Assembly: GCA_015063165.1 (NCBI GenBank)
Contig: SUSZ01000005.1
Coordinates: 1-64,000, forward strand
Direction: 5' to 3'
Length of the DNA stretch: 64,000 nucleotides
Origin: Thermoplasmata archaeon
GTDB lineage: Archaea; Thermoplasmatota; Thermoplasmata; Methanomassiliicoccales; Methanomethylophilaceae
The position numbers were made by a program, and so were the translations under genes. The notes beneath the pieces were generated by a model. The model had not been told where the DNA came from, made no database searches, and was given only the letters and a program-made list of their open reading frames with translations. This document shows, piece after piece, positions 1-9,937 of the stretch (the first letter of the stretch is position 1; each line of letters starts with the position of its first letter).

Positions 1-126
1 TTTTCCGCCGATGCTCAAGATGTATGAGGACACACATGTCAGACTGACGAACCGCCGTATACGAGAAGTACGTACGGTGGTGTGAGAGGGCAACCGATGA
101 GCCATGCTCATCGGACCCTACTCGAT
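1..126 (+). mobile_element. 3' end of a group II intron (domains V and VI); rest of the element lies outside the window
   Basis: Domain V-like hairpin ACCGCCGTA-TAC-GAGAA-GTA-(CG bulge)-TACGGTGGT at 51-81, linker GTGAGAGG, domain VI-like stem CCGATGAGC-CAT-GCTCATCGG at 94-114 followed by an unpaired A (115) and the typical 3' terminus CCCTACTCGAT ending at 126. Confidence 0.82.
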
Positions 127-543
127 CATCTTTCAGGCTTCGACAGTGGACGCTCGATGTTGGAGCTGTCGCCCTCGTTCACGACGCAGCTTCCGTACAG
201 AGGGCATCCCACGGTCTTGGCTGGATCCTTGCTGAGACCGATGTCTGGCGACAGGAAATAGACGGTCTCGTTCTCGGCGTAGCTATTCCTCTCTTCGATT
301 ACTATGGAGGCAGGGGTGCCCAGCATGATTGTGCGGCATCCTCTGTAATCTACGACCTTGCTGATGGATCACACCTCGGTTCCGTTCTCGGGTTCTGGTA
401 CTCGACGGATGTCACGATACCCTTGTCCGCTTGGCTGGAGGAGGGACATCGGAGGTCGGGACGTCCGTGGCAGAGTCGTCGCCTTCGTCGTCGACCAAGA
501 ATGGGGCAGCCAGGATTATCGCGGCTACCACCGTTATTATCAT
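127..543 (-). pseudogene. Decayed small secreted/membrane-anchored protein gene interrupted by the group II intron
   Basis: Minus strand reads MIITVVAAIILAAPFLVDDEGDDSATDVPTSDVPPP, then ADKGIVTSVEYQ in a second frame, then ..ENGTEV(TGA)SISKVVDYRGCRTIMLGTPASIVIEERNSYAENETVYF..SKPER in a third. The final stop is formed across the intron boundary. Confidence 0.45.
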
Positions 544-639
544 GTTTTCTTTTGGACGTCATTGCTTCGAATTGAGCTGATGCTGCACATTGGATTGCTA
601 TGAAAGATGATGGCTGCCTTTTATGGTTCGAGTGTTGGC

Positions 640-1194
640 TCACTCAGGGCCGTCCATGTAGTGCCAGAAGAACTCGACCACTTCTTCGGGCGAATACTTC
701 TCCACCCTGTTGGCTTCCATCCACCAGCGAACCGTCTCCGCGAACCAGCATACGCTGTGCTCCACGGCGTAGTCCGGGGGGATCCCGTACGAGCAGGGAT
801 GCTTCTCCCTGGCGAAGACCTCGCGGAGATGGTCTTTGAAGTAGCGCATGAATACGTCCCCGCTCTCGCTGGCCATTATCCCTTTCACGTACCCTTGGCT
901 GTCGCTCAGGTGGTAGAGGATGTGGGCGAGCTCTCCTTTGAGGTCCATCCTTCCGGTGAAGTCGTGGGTGTTCTCCTTCTCGTGGTTCCTGGAGAAGGCA
1001 TGGTCGAAGATGTTCTCGCATAGAACGTTCAGAAGGTCGTCCTTCGTCTCGAAGTGGGAGTAGAACGTGCTTCTGCCGATGTCCGCCCGGTCTATGATGT
1101 CCTGGATGGTGATGGCGGGGTAGCCCTTCTCCTCCAGGAGCTCTACGAAAGCTTGGAAAACAGCTTTTCTGGTTTTCGTCTGACGGCGGTCCAC
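640..1194 (-). CDS. TetR/AcrR family transcriptional regulator
   Basis: N-terminal HTH TRKAVFQAFVELLEEKGYPAITIQDIIDRADIGRSTFYSHFETKDDLL is a classic TetR_N signature. Confidence 0.93.
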   Translation of the reverse strand: MDRRQTKTRKAVFQAFVELLEEKGYPAITIQDIIDRADIGRSTFYSHFETKDDLLNVLCENIFDHAFSRNHEKENTHDFTGRMDLKGELAHILYHLSDSQGYVKGIMASESGDVFMRYFKDHLREVFAREKHPCSYGIPPDYAVEHSVCWFAETVRWWMEANRVEKYSPEEVVEFFWHYMDGPE

Positions 1195-1286
1195 ATGACA
1201 GGTATCGGGTGGATGATATTACACTTTTCTCTTTTTCAGCACGTGGTTGCGGAATCTACGGCATGCATACGGATAATTGGTGGAGA

Positions 1287-1323
1287 TATTGAATTCAATA
1301 TAAGTTACTGAACATAGTGTTCA
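1287..1323. promoter_or_regulatory. Candidate TetR operator region with two palindromes upstream of the P-type ATPase
   Basis: Perfect 14-bp palindrome TATTGAATTCAATA (1287-1300) and TGAACA-TAG-TGTTCA (1309-1323) in the divergent tetR/ATPase intergenic region, next to TTTATA. Confidence 0.5.
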
Positions 1324-1354
1324 TTATTTATACGTCTAATGACATGTGTCCATT

Positions 1355-3304
1355 ATGTCGGCGATAAAACGCTTCAACGACCTGTTGGCAGGTCTTCCGA
1401 TGACCATCATCGGGGGAATCTTCCTGGTCGCTTCGTTCGTGCTTCCGCGCATCGGGTATCCCGAAGGGGAGCTGCTAGCCTGGGTGTGCGTGTTCATCTG
1501 CGGAATACCTCTGCTGTACCTATCGGTGTGGCGTATCATCTACAACAAGGGGATAAGCAAGATCTCCTCGGCGCTTCTCATCACCATAGCGATGTTCGCG
1601 GCCATCTTCATTGGTGACCTGTTCGCTGCCGGAGAGGTCGCTTTCATCATGGAGATCGGAGCGATCCTCGAGGATATGACCACCGAGAGGGCCAAGAAAG
1701 GCCTCAAGAACCTCATCGCGCTGGTTCCCGAGACCGCAAGAAGGATAGAGGACGGAAAGGAGAACGTGATCCCGGTGACGGAGGTCCGCATCGGGGACAT
1801 CATACGCATCGTTCCTGGAGAGACTGTCCCTGTTGACGGAAAGGTTCTCTCAGGAGAGACCACCATGGACCAGTCCGTCATGACCGGCGAGAGCCTTCCT
1901 GTCGACAAGGCTCCCGGAGACCAGGTGTTCAGCGGGACCGTCAACCGCTTTGGATCGGTGGACATCGAAGCCACCAAGGAAGGGGAGGACAGCTCTCTGC
2001 AGAAGCTCATCCGCATGGTCGAGGACGCCGACAAGAACCAGGCCCACACCCAGCGCATCGCCGACAAGTGGGCCAGCTGGCTGGTGCCTGTGGCCGCGCT
2101 GATAGCCGTTGCCGCGTATTTCGTGACCGGCGAGATAGTCCGTGCGGTCACCGTTCTGGTCGTGTTCTGTCCCTGCGCTCTGATCCTGGCCACTCCGACC
2201 GCTATAATGGCTGCGATAGGCCAGGCGACCAAGCATGGTGTCATCATAAAGTCGGGAGTGGCCCTGGAGAACATGGGTGCGGTCGACACGATAGCCTTCG
2301 ATAAGACCGGAACCCTGACCTACGGGCGTCTGGAGGTCAGCGACATCGTCCCTATGGGCGGAGTCGCCGAGGACGAGCTTCTGACTATCGCCGCTTCCGT
2401 CGAGCGCAGGAGCGAGCACCCGATGGGAAAGGCCATAGTCGCGGAGGCCGAGAAGCGCGGAAAGACGATCCCCGATTGCGAGGGCTTCAAGATGTCCGCC
2501 GGAAAGGGCGTGGAAGCCGTCGTGAACGGGTCCAAGTGCGTCGTGGGCAACCCCGCGTTCGTGTACGGGGACAAGGTTCCCGCAGAGGTCGAGTCGGTCT
2601 TCTCTACCATGAGGTCGGAGGGGAAGGCTTCGGTCGTGGTGCAATCCGAAGGCAGGACTGTAGGGGTCCTGGGTCTTTCGGATGTCCTTCGTCCCGAAGC
2701 CAAGGAGGTCATCTCCGAGCTCAACGGAATGGGCGTCAAGACGGTCCTCCTCACCGGAGACCACCGCGAGGCCGCCGACTATTTCGCTTCGAAGGCAGGA
2801 GTGACGGAGGTGAGGGCGGAGCTTCTCCCCGAGGACAAGCTCTCCAGCATCTCCGAGATGAAGTCCGGATCCAAGGTGTGCATGATTGGAGACGGAGTGA
2901 ACGATGCTCCTGCCCTGAAGGCGGCGGATGTCGGGGTGGCCATGGGAGCCATGGGAAGCGACATCGCGGTCGAGGCTGCGGATGTGGCATTGATGACGGA
3001 TGACATCACCAAGGTCCCGTACCTGAAGTGGCTCTCCAACGCCGCCGTGAAGACGATAAGGGTCGCAATCACCATCTCGATGACGATCAACTTCTTCGCC
3101 ATCATAGCCTCTGTGACGGGGGTCCTCAACCCGACCACCGGCGCTCTGGTGCACAACGCAGGCTCGTGCTTCGTCGTGCTCCTGGCCGCTCTCCTGTACG
3201 ACAGGAAGTATCCCGGGGATAAGAAGGCGAAGGCCCCTTCCGCGCCTCGCGGCAAGGACCTAGTCGGCGAGAAGAGCATCAAACCCGTTCCTGAAACAGA
3301 TTGA
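1355..3304 (+). CDS. Heavy-metal translocating P1B-type ATPase without an N-terminal HMA domain
   Basis: Motifs CPC (VVFCPCALILATPTA), DKTGTLT, SEHPMGK, MTGES, GDGVNDAPALKAADVGVAMG. ORF may start at GTG 1346 or ATG 1355. Confidence 0.95.
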   Translation: MSAIKRFNDLLAGLPMTIIGGIFLVASFVLPRIGYPEGELLAWVCVFICGIPLLYLSVWRIIYNKGISKISSALLITIAMFAAIFIGDLFAAGEVAFIMEIGAILEDMTTERAKKGLKNLIALVPETARRIEDGKENVIPVTEVRIGDIIRIVPGETVPVDGKVLSGETTMDQSVMTGESLPVDKAPGDQVFSGTVNRFGSVDIEATKEGEDSSLQKLIRMVEDADKNQAHTQRIADKWASWLVPVAALIAVAAYFVTGEIVRAVTVLVVFCPCALILATPTAIMAAIGQATKHGVIIKSGVALENMGAVDTIAFDKTGTLTYGRLEVSDIVPMGGVAEDELLTIAASVERRSEHPMGKAIVAEAEKRGKTIPDCEGFKMSAGKGVEAVVNGSKCVVGNPAFVYGDKVPAEVESVFSTMRSEGKASVVVQSEGRTVGVLGLSDVLRPEAKEVISELNGMGVKTVLLTGDHREAADYFASKAGVTEVRAELLPEDKLSSISEMKSGSKVCMIGDGVNDAPALKAADVGVAMGAMGSDIAVEAADVALMTDDITKVPYLKWLSNAAVKTIRVAITISMTINFFAIIASVTGVLNPTTGALVHNAGSCFVVLLAALLYDRKYPGDKKAKAPSAPRGKDLVGEKSIKPVPETD

Positions 3305-3305
3305 A

Positions 3306-3344
3306 GGGAATCCGGGGCAGAAGCACGCCCCGGGATCCCGTTTT
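3306..3344 (+). terminator. Rho-independent-like hairpin after the P-type ATPase
   Basis: CGGGGC...GCCCCG hairpin within GGGAATCCGGGGCAGAAGCACGCCCCGGGATCCC followed by TTTT. Confidence 0.5.
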
Positions 3345-3349
3345 AAGAA

Positions 3350-4510
3350 TCACTTGATGATGACCCTGTAGCATCCGTTGTTGCTGGATGTTATCTTGAT
3401 GGAGGCGTTCCTCCTGAGGCCGCTCTGGATGGCTTTTCCGATCATCTGAGGGTCGGCTGCGCTGTCGAGCATGAACTCGAAGGTCTTGGGGGCGTTCGCC
3501 GCGTTGTCGCGGAGGAATCCCGCAGCGTCGTTGAGGCTGGAGAAGTTCGCTCCGTTGACGCTGTAGTAGTTCATGTCCATGGAGCGGCAGTTGCTGTTCT
3601 TCTCGAAGGAGTGGGTCTGGCGGATCTTGGCGTCGTTGCAGTTGAAGAACGCATGCATGCCGCTGAGGTCGGACGTCACGTCGAGGTGGTACTTCTTGCC
3701 GCCTATTTCCACGAGATTCCAGCGGTGCCTCTCCTTGTTCATCATCCCGGAGATCATCGAGGTCTTTATCCCGCAGGCGCAGGCTATGAAGCAGAACGCC
3801 TCGGAGATCCCTTCGCATACGCCTTTGTTGGTCAGGAGGGGTCCGACAGGGCTGTGGGCTCCGACGTCGTCCGAGTTGTCGTAGGTCACATTCTCGGTGA
3901 GGTAGTCGTGGATGGCCAGCTCGGCTTCGTATACCGTGGAGCATCTCTTGACCCTGGACTCGTATACCTTCCTGGCCACGTTCTTCATCTGCTCGTAGTA
4001 CCTGTCCTTCTGGTCCAGGTAGCGGTTGTACTTGAACTGGATCTCGGCGAGGTCGCCCTGGGTCCTGACGGTTATCCCGGAGTCTATGTAGAACAGGGAG
4101 GGGTCGTCCTCTATGAGGGCCAGGGTCACCTGCATGAGGTGGTTCGGGTCGGGGGTGCTGCTGCACCTGATCCTGACGGAGGGGATGCAGTTCGTGGTCG
4201 CCGCCTGGATGGCGTCGTAGAGGCTCTGGTCCTGCTTGGACAGAAGGGTGCGGTTGAAGCGCCAGACCCTGTTGAAGTCCAGGCTGGGCGTGTACCTGAC
4301 GCCGGTGTTGAAATCCGACGAGTCCACCTTGGACGCCGCCGGCTGCGAGCTGGCGGTCTTCTTCGCGGAGCTCGATTCCGGCGCCATGTGCTTGGGCAGC
4401 TCTTCCTCCGCTTCCTGGGCTTGTCTCTGCTTCTGCAGGTTCTGCTGTTTCTGCACCTCGTTGGCGACGGTGTTTATCGCATCGAATATGGCTTTGCCGA
4501 GATCGAACAT
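3350..4510 (-). CDS. Transglutaminase-like domain protein
   Basis: Transglutaminase core signature: GVCEGISEAFCFIACACGIKTSMISG ... HRWNLVEIGGKKYHLDVTSD (Cys/His/Asp triad). Confidence 0.8.
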   Translation of the reverse strand: MFDLGKAIFDAINTVANEVQKQQNLQKQRQAQEAEEELPKHMAPESSSAKKTASSQPAASKVDSSDFNTGVRYTPSLDFNRVWRFNRTLLSKQDQSLYDAIQAATTNCIPSVRIRCSSTPDPNHLMQVTLALIEDDPSLFYIDSGITVRTQGDLAEIQFKYNRYLDQKDRYYEQMKNVARKVYESRVKRCSTVYEAELAIHDYLTENVTYDNSDDVGAHSPVGPLLTNKGVCEGISEAFCFIACACGIKTSMISGMMNKERHRWNLVEIGGKKYHLDVTSDLSGMHAFFNCNDAKIRQTHSFEKNSNCRSMDMNYYSVNGANFSSLNDAAGFLRDNAANAPKTFEFMLDSAADPQMIGKAIQSGLRRNASIKITSSNNGCYRVIIK

Positions 4511-4613
4511 TCTCTCCCCTCTTTTGAACTCTCAAGGTCTGATGAAGACGCGCATGTATCTTCGGGTGTGTATTTCGTTCTAGCGTTGTCAGTCAAGCTA
4601 TCCGGAATATCGG

Positions 4614-5300
4614 TCAGTCCTCGATCTCCCACTCGAGGGTTATCCCCTCTTCGAAGTCGATGTCCTCGGGGTCGAACTCGATACTCGCGCAATCCTTCGC
4701 TTTTCTTTCGAACATGACCTCGTTCCTGAAGCCGTGATCGAACGAAGGTTCTCCGACTTGGGCGTTGATGAGCCTCCCTAGCTTGGTCCCTGCGGCCTCC
4801 ATGACGATCTCAGCTTCCCTGCGGGCATCGGCGGTGGCCTTGGCGAGGGCCTTGTTCTTCATCTCTTCCTCGCTGCTGCTCTTGAAATAGAACACCACCT
4901 TCGGCTCGACATCGGTGGCCATTATGTTCTCGATGGCTGCTGAGAGCTTGTCGTTATCGTTGGGGAACTCGAACTTGATGTTCTGCCTGTACAGGAAGCC
5001 GTCCGGGACCCTTCTGAACTTGTCGTTCCCATGCTTGTCCTCGCCGATCTTCTCTTCCCTGTAGTTCTGTTCGATGGACAGCTGGGAGGATCTGAGGTCC
5101 TCTCTGGGGATCCCGGCCTTCTGGATGGCGTCCCTCACCTGCTTGGTGCATCTCGCGAGGGCTTTCATGGCTCCTTCGAAGGTCGCGTTGACTCCGCTTA
5201 TGTCGGCGTTGACGACGGTGATGTCGGCAGGGGCGCTCACCGTGGACCTCTTCTGGATCCTGATGGTTCTGTAGGGCTTCTTCTCGTCTTCGGTGTACAT
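4614..5300 (-). CDS. SIMPL (DUF541) domain protein
   Basis: Protein pattern STVSAPADITVVNADISGVNATFEGAMKALARCTKQVRDAIQKAGIPREDLRSSQLSIEQNY is typical of SIMPL domains. Confidence 0.75.
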   Translation of the reverse strand: MYTEDEKKPYRTIRIQKRSTVSAPADITVVNADISGVNATFEGAMKALARCTKQVRDAIQKAGIPREDLRSSQLSIEQNYREEKIGEDKHGNDKFRRVPDGFLYRQNIKFEFPNDNDKLSAAIENIMATDVEPKVVFYFKSSSEEEMKNKALAKATADARREAEIVMEAAGTKLGRLINAQVGEPSFDHGFRNEVMFERKAKDCASIEFDPEDIDFEEGITLEWEIED

Positions 5301-5341
5301 ATGAGAAGAGGAAGCGCGATTTCTCACTATGAAATCTGCGG

Positions 5342-5920
5342 TCAGATGTAAGGGAAATCCCTTATTTCCACCACGGAGAGCTTCTCGAAGAACATCCTGC
5401 TCTCGCCGATGACCCTGTAGTCGTATTGGTCCAGGAGCTCGTGGAGTGCGGCCCCATCCATGAGGGAGGAGACCACCACTACCACTCTTCCGCCCTCGTT
5501 CAGATGCTCAGGAGCCCCCTCCAGGAGCTTTGGAAGGGGTCCAAGGCCGTCGGGACCTCCGGACCACGCCTTCGCCAGCAGGCCTTCCTCGTCGACCGGG
5601 AGGTAGGGGAGGTTGAAGACGATGGTGTCGAATCTTCCCTCTATGGCGCTGTAGACGTCCGTCTCGACCACGTCGGAGGACAGGCGGTTGGCCTCGAAGT
5701 TCCTCCTGGTGAGCTCCACAGCCTTGGGATTTATGTCGCCGGATGTGACGGCGCATCCGTTCAGGGCGCAATGGATCGACACGATGCCGGAGCCGCATCC
5801 CACCTCCAGGACCTTCTCCCCTTGCTTGACGTCCAGCGACTCTATCAGGAGTATGCTGTCGTCGGAGGGAGGATAGACGTCAGGGTCTTCCTGGATGCAT
5901 ATGTCGGGCCGGTATTCCAT
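5342..5920 (-). CDS. HemK2/PrmC-like class I SAM-dependent methyltransferase
   Basis: SAM motif VLEVGCGSGIVSIHCALNG and an N-L-P-Y (NPPY variant) motif VFNLPYLPVDEEG. Confidence 0.85.
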   Translation of the reverse strand: MEYRPDICIQEDPDVYPPSDDSILLIESLDVKQGEKVLEVGCGSGIVSIHCALNGCAVTSGDINPKAVELTRRNFEANRLSSDVVETDVYSAIEGRFDTIVFNLPYLPVDEEGLLAKAWSGGPDGLGPLPKLLEGAPEHLNEGGRVVVVVSSLMDGAALHELLDQYDYRVIGESRMFFEKLSVVEIRDFPYI

Positions 5921-5956
5921 GCTGGAGCCACGTAGAGAGCGGTTATAACCGTATCG

Positions 5957-7318
5957 TCAGGCTCTGCGCCGAAGCCTTCCCGCCCTCTTGTACTCCTCGA
6001 ACAGGAGCCAGGCGGGGACGAACATCAGGGCCGCTCCGAGGAGCTCCGATACCGCGAGGGTGTAGAACACCGCATGGACGGACACTCCGGCGCATATAGC
6101 CAGCAGGACGATGATTATTACGTTCCTGACGAACGACGACGTCAGGGAGATGTTCGGCTTGCCCATCGCCTGGAGCAGCGAAGAGCCTGTGTCGATCAGC
6201 CCGATGACCGGGATGAACGTGCAGTACACCCTCAGCGCCCAGGCGAACTCCGGACGGAGAGGGGCCATGGACTCGGAGTAGGTGAACGGCATCACGGCGT
6301 ACTCGGCACCGACGAACAGGGCTATCCCGATCACGGCCATCGATATGACGCATATCCTGCTGGCATAGCGGAATGCCACGTCGGCCTTGGCGGTGTCCTT
6401 CCGAGCCAATGCTGCTGAGCAGATCGGCACGAGGGCGGCCCCCACGGCCATCGAGATGACCTGCGCCAGGCTGACGTACATCCATGTCATGGAGTAGTAC
6501 GCGACCGTGGTGGTGTCGGTGCCGGCGATGATCAGGACCCTCTGGATCATTGCCATGAGGTAGACCATGAAGTACTCCGCTGAACGCGGGGCTCCGGCGA
6601 GCATGACCTCGTAGGCGTCCGCCTTGGAGAACCCGGTGCGTCTGGGGCGGAGGACGAGGCTTCCGCGGAGGTACCAGAAGGCGCACATGGCGCAGGACAC
6701 CCCCGAGGAAACAGCGGTGGCCAGTCCGGCTCCGAAGAGGCCCATGTCCAGGGTGTAGATGAGGATCGGGTCCATAACCATGTTGGTGATGGCCGCGGCG
6801 GACGTCATCAGCATGGTCTTCTTGGCCGCCCCCTCGCCCCTAAGCGTTCCGGCCAGGGTCCCGCAGAGGACGTTGAACGGGCAGAGGAGTATCACCGGCA
6901 GGATGTAGTCCTGGCATTCCGCGCGTATGTCGTCCGCTCCCAGCCACGAGATGCACGGATCCAACAGCAGGAGCATTATCGGCAGGCTGACCAGGGAGAT
7001 GAGGATGGAGAGCAGGATGGCATGCATCGCCGCGCTCTCCGCCCGCCCTTTCATGTCCAGAGCCAGACGTCTCGATATGACCGCGGACGCCCCCACTCCG
7101 ATGCCGGTCCCGAACCCGTTCAGGATCCAGTAGATGGGGCATATGGCCGCCACCGCTGAGCTGGCGTCTATCCCCAGCCCGGAGCACCAGGACGCGTCGG
7201 CGAAGCTGTTGGCCTGTACCACTATGTACGAGACTATCAGGGGCACGGACATCGCCCGCACTGCCTTCCTCGGATCGCCGAGCATGGTTCCGAGGTCCTT
7301 CTCAGCCGAGGCGCCCAT
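5957..7318 (-). CDS. MATE family efflux transporter
   Basis: Polytopic protein with MATE-type pattern IGVGASAVISRRLALDMKGRAE ... LRGEGAAKKTMLMTSAAAITNMVMDPILIY. Start assumed at MGASAEKD. Confidence 0.92.
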   Translation of the reverse strand: MGASAEKDLGTMLGDPRKAVRAMSVPLIVSYIVVQANSFADASWCSGLGIDASSAVAAICPIYWILNGFGTGIGVGASAVISRRLALDMKGRAESAAMHAILLSILISLVSLPIMLLLLDPCISWLGADDIRAECQDYILPVILLCPFNVLCGTLAGTLRGEGAAKKTMLMTSAAAITNMVMDPILIYTLDMGLFGAGLATAVSSGVSCAMCAFWYLRGSLVLRPRRTGFSKADAYEVMLAGAPRSAEYFMVYLMAMIQRVLIIAGTDTTTVAYYSMTWMYVSLAQVISMAVGAALVPICSAALARKDTAKADVAFRYASRICVISMAVIGIALFVGAEYAVMPFTYSESMAPLRPEFAWALRVYCTFIPVIGLIDTGSSLLQAMGKPNISLTSSFVRNVIIIVLLAICAGVSVHAVFYTLAVSELLGAALMFVPAWLLFEEYKRAGRLRRRA

Positions 7319-7403
7319 GGGTTCTGGATGGCGTTGCGTGGATGTATAATGTTCTGGTTTCCTTCGGGCTCCCTCATAATAATAGGTAAATATCCCGTTC
7401 GGG

Positions 7404-7994
7404 ATGGTTTTCATCATGATTCAGCTGGACATCCTCGCGGTCGGAGACCTGATCCGCAACGACGGAGGCAACATCCTGAAAGCCGATTCGACCTCGGTCC
7501 TCATCCGTTCCGGGAGCCGCACGATCGTAGTGGATCCCAGCACGAAGTACATGAGGCCCGCGGTGAGGACCTCCTTCAAGCAGATCGGCGTCTTCCCCAA
7601 GGACGTGGACACCGTGATCCTCACCCATGCCCATCGCGACCATATCGAGAACCTCGACCTCTACCAGAAGGCCAGGGTGTACATCCATTCCGGCGCCGAT
7701 GTCGAGATCCCGGGAGCGATCATCGTCGAGGGGGAGGAGAAGAAGATCTGCGACGGGGTCCGCATGGTCCACACCCCCGGGCACTGCCCCGAGCACTGCT
7801 CCGTGTTCGTCGACGCGGACAGGCGCTACGTCGTCGCCGGCGATGCGATACCCCTGGAGGACAATTTCAGGAAGATGGTCCCGCCCAGGCTCAACACCGA
7901 TCCCGTCCTCGCTCTGCAAAGTATTAAGAACATCTCGCAATACGCTCAGGTAGTCATTCCGGGGCATGGGTTCCCGTTTATGACGGACAGGTGA
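7404..7994 (+). CDS. MBL-fold metallo-hydrolase
   Basis: Metal-binding motif ILTHAHRDHIEN and downstream HTPGHCPEHCSVFV, VIPGHG. Confidence 0.9.
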   Translation: MVFIMIQLDILAVGDLIRNDGGNILKADSTSVLIRSGSRTIVVDPSTKYMRPAVRTSFKQIGVFPKDVDTVILTHAHRDHIENLDLYQKARVYIHSGADVEIPGAIIVEGEEKKICDGVRMVHTPGHCPEHCSVFVDADRRYVVAGDAIPLEDNFRKMVPPRLNTDPVLALQSIKNISQYAQVVIPGHGFPFMTDR

Positions 7995-7999
7995 TTAGC

Positions 8000-8665
8000 A
8001 TGATTCAGAGACCTATGCCTGACACGTTGTACTACGAATGCCCGGTATGCGACGACTATACCGAGCACCAGATACTCAAAGGCAAGATGGGGAAGGCCAC
8101 CATAGAGGGGACCTTCAGATGCAACGAATGCGGACGTGTGACCTCGGAGACCGTGAGGATCCCCGAGCTCCTCGAGGTTCCCGTCATATTCAGCGACGGA
8201 GAGGAATCCGAGCACACCACGACCACTCTCGAGAGCAACGAGGTCATCGCCATCGACGACGAGTTCTTTCTCGACGACGGAAGAAGGGCCTGCGTCACCC
8301 ACATGGACGTCGAGGACGGATCCAACGTTAGGAAGGCCCAGGCGACCAAGATCAAGAGGCTCTGGGTGAAGCAGTTCGACATCCTGAGCGTCAAGGTTTC
8401 TGTCAACGACGACAAGAAGACCTATTCCCTCAGGGTGGAGGCTGAACCTGACGACGAGTTCGTTGTCGGGACCCAGATCGAGTTCGAGGACTTCGACTGC
8501 CTCATCCACGCCATCAAGACCAAGGACAGTCTGGTGAAGAGGGGATCCGCTGAGGCTCGCGACATCACCAGGATCTACGGAAAGATCCGCAAGAAGAGAT
8601 ATGACGTGCTCGACCTCTCCGAGGACTTCGACGAGAGCGAGTACGATATCGACGACGAGGAGTGA
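8000..8665 (+). CDS. HVO_0476 family zinc finger protein
   Basis: N-terminal YYECPVCDDYTEHQILKGK...FRCNECGRVTSETVRIPE typical of this archaeal family; overlaps the MBL gene. Confidence 0.85.
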   Translation: MIQRPMPDTLYYECPVCDDYTEHQILKGKMGKATIEGTFRCNECGRVTSETVRIPELLEVPVIFSDGEESEHTTTTLESNEVIAIDDEFFLDDGRRACVTHMDVEDGSNVRKAQATKIKRLWVKQFDILSVKVSVNDDKKTYSLRVEAEPDDEFVVGTQIEFEDFDCLIHAIKTKDSLVKRGSAEARDITRIYGKIRKKRYDVLDLSEDFDESEYDIDDEE

Positions 8666-8684
8666 GAAAGGAGGGGGAGACCCC

Positions 8685-9341
8685 TCAATCCTCGTCCTCC
8701 AGAATATAATCCAGGACGTCCGCTATATTCTCGGACCTCACCACGTACGTCGCGGCTTCCTCTGTGTAGGGGTCGCTGGGGTTGAACGCGATTGACGCTC
8801 CTGTCGATTCGAACATCTTGATGTCGGTGAAGGAGTTCCCGATGGAGATCGTCCTCTCCTTCTTGACTCCGTATCTCTCTATGAGGGGTTTCACGACGAG
8901 GCCTTTGTCCGCGAGATCTACGACCTTGACCCCTTCTCCGGTGAGGCTGCCGTCGTCGTTGGTGCAGATGTGGTCCGCGATGTATCCGGTGAACCCGAAC
9001 TCCTTGGCCAGCATCTCCGCGGCCAGGTCGATTCCTCCGCTGACTATGTGGCTCTTGATACCGCAGTCGTTGAGGCACGCGACGGTCTCCTGGATGCCGT
9101 CTATGAGGGGCATGTCGCGGAAGAGGACGGCTATGTCCCTGATCCTGATGTCGGGCTTGGCTCCTTTCCAGAGCGCGATGTCCCTCCTCATGAACTCGTC
9201 CTCGTCGATCTCGCCGTTGCAGAAGGCCTTGTAGTTGGGCTCGCTGTCCACTCCCAGGCACTCGTGGACCCATGCCCATGAGCTCCTTACCCTGGTCAGG
9301 ACGCCGTCCATGTCGAAGCAGACAAGGTCGTATTTCCTCAT
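8685..9341 (-). CDS. HAD superfamily phosphatase (SerB-like)
   Basis: Motifs DMDGV, IVSGGIDLAAE, KKERTISIGNSFTDIKMFE. Confidence 0.85.
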   Translation of the reverse strand: MRKYDLVCFDMDGVLTRVRSSWAWVHECLGVDSEPNYKAFCNGEIDEDEFMRRDIALWKGAKPDIRIRDIAVLFRDMPLIDGIQETVACLNDCGIKSHIVSGGIDLAAEMLAKEFGFTGYIADHICTNDDGSLTGEGVKVVDLADKGLVVKPLIERYGVKKERTISIGNSFTDIKMFESTGASIAFNPSDPYTEEAATYVVRSENIADVLDYILEDED

Positions 9342-9544
9342 GCTCGGGTGATTGCGTCCATCTTATATGGTTTCCCTTCATGGGAAGGCGTTCATTTCGT
9401 ACATTATAGCCGAGTTCCTCTCGTCCGTTCTCGAACGATCGGAGCAATCGTCGGACATCCCGGCATCTTGTCTCCTTTTTCTTCCTCTATCGACGTGCAC
9501 GTCCGTGGAAGCCCTGTCTCTCTTTTCTGCTGTCCAGAGGAATA

Positions 9545-9562
9545 TTTTCGGATATCCGAAAA
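9545..9562. repeat. 18-bp perfect palindrome in an AT-rich intergenic region
   Basis: TTTTCGGATATCCGAAAA read directly. Confidence 0.6.
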
Positions 9563-9937
9563 ATAATGCCATGTATTATATCTGATTGCCCGATCGTTGC
9601 CGTAGCACTTTTTGTAATCTGAACGATTGAAAATTCATTCAATTGTCAAATCAGATTCCTTGGGAATTATAGGTGCTTTCGAAATCTTCGGATACGTGCA
9701 TGCTTATGGGATAATACCCGGAGCATCGTTCGGTTGCCTGTTGCAAAAGTCTATTTTGACGATAAGTAGCCGTACGGCCACGTTTGGTAAATCTTCACTA
9801 TTTTAGATATCGATTTGAAATATTATCTATTAAATTATATAACAAACATGATGATAATAACTTTTTTAGTCACTCCTTAACATTTTTTGATAACTATTAA
9901 ATACAGTACCATTGTTGGTCATTCAGAGGTAATCAAA

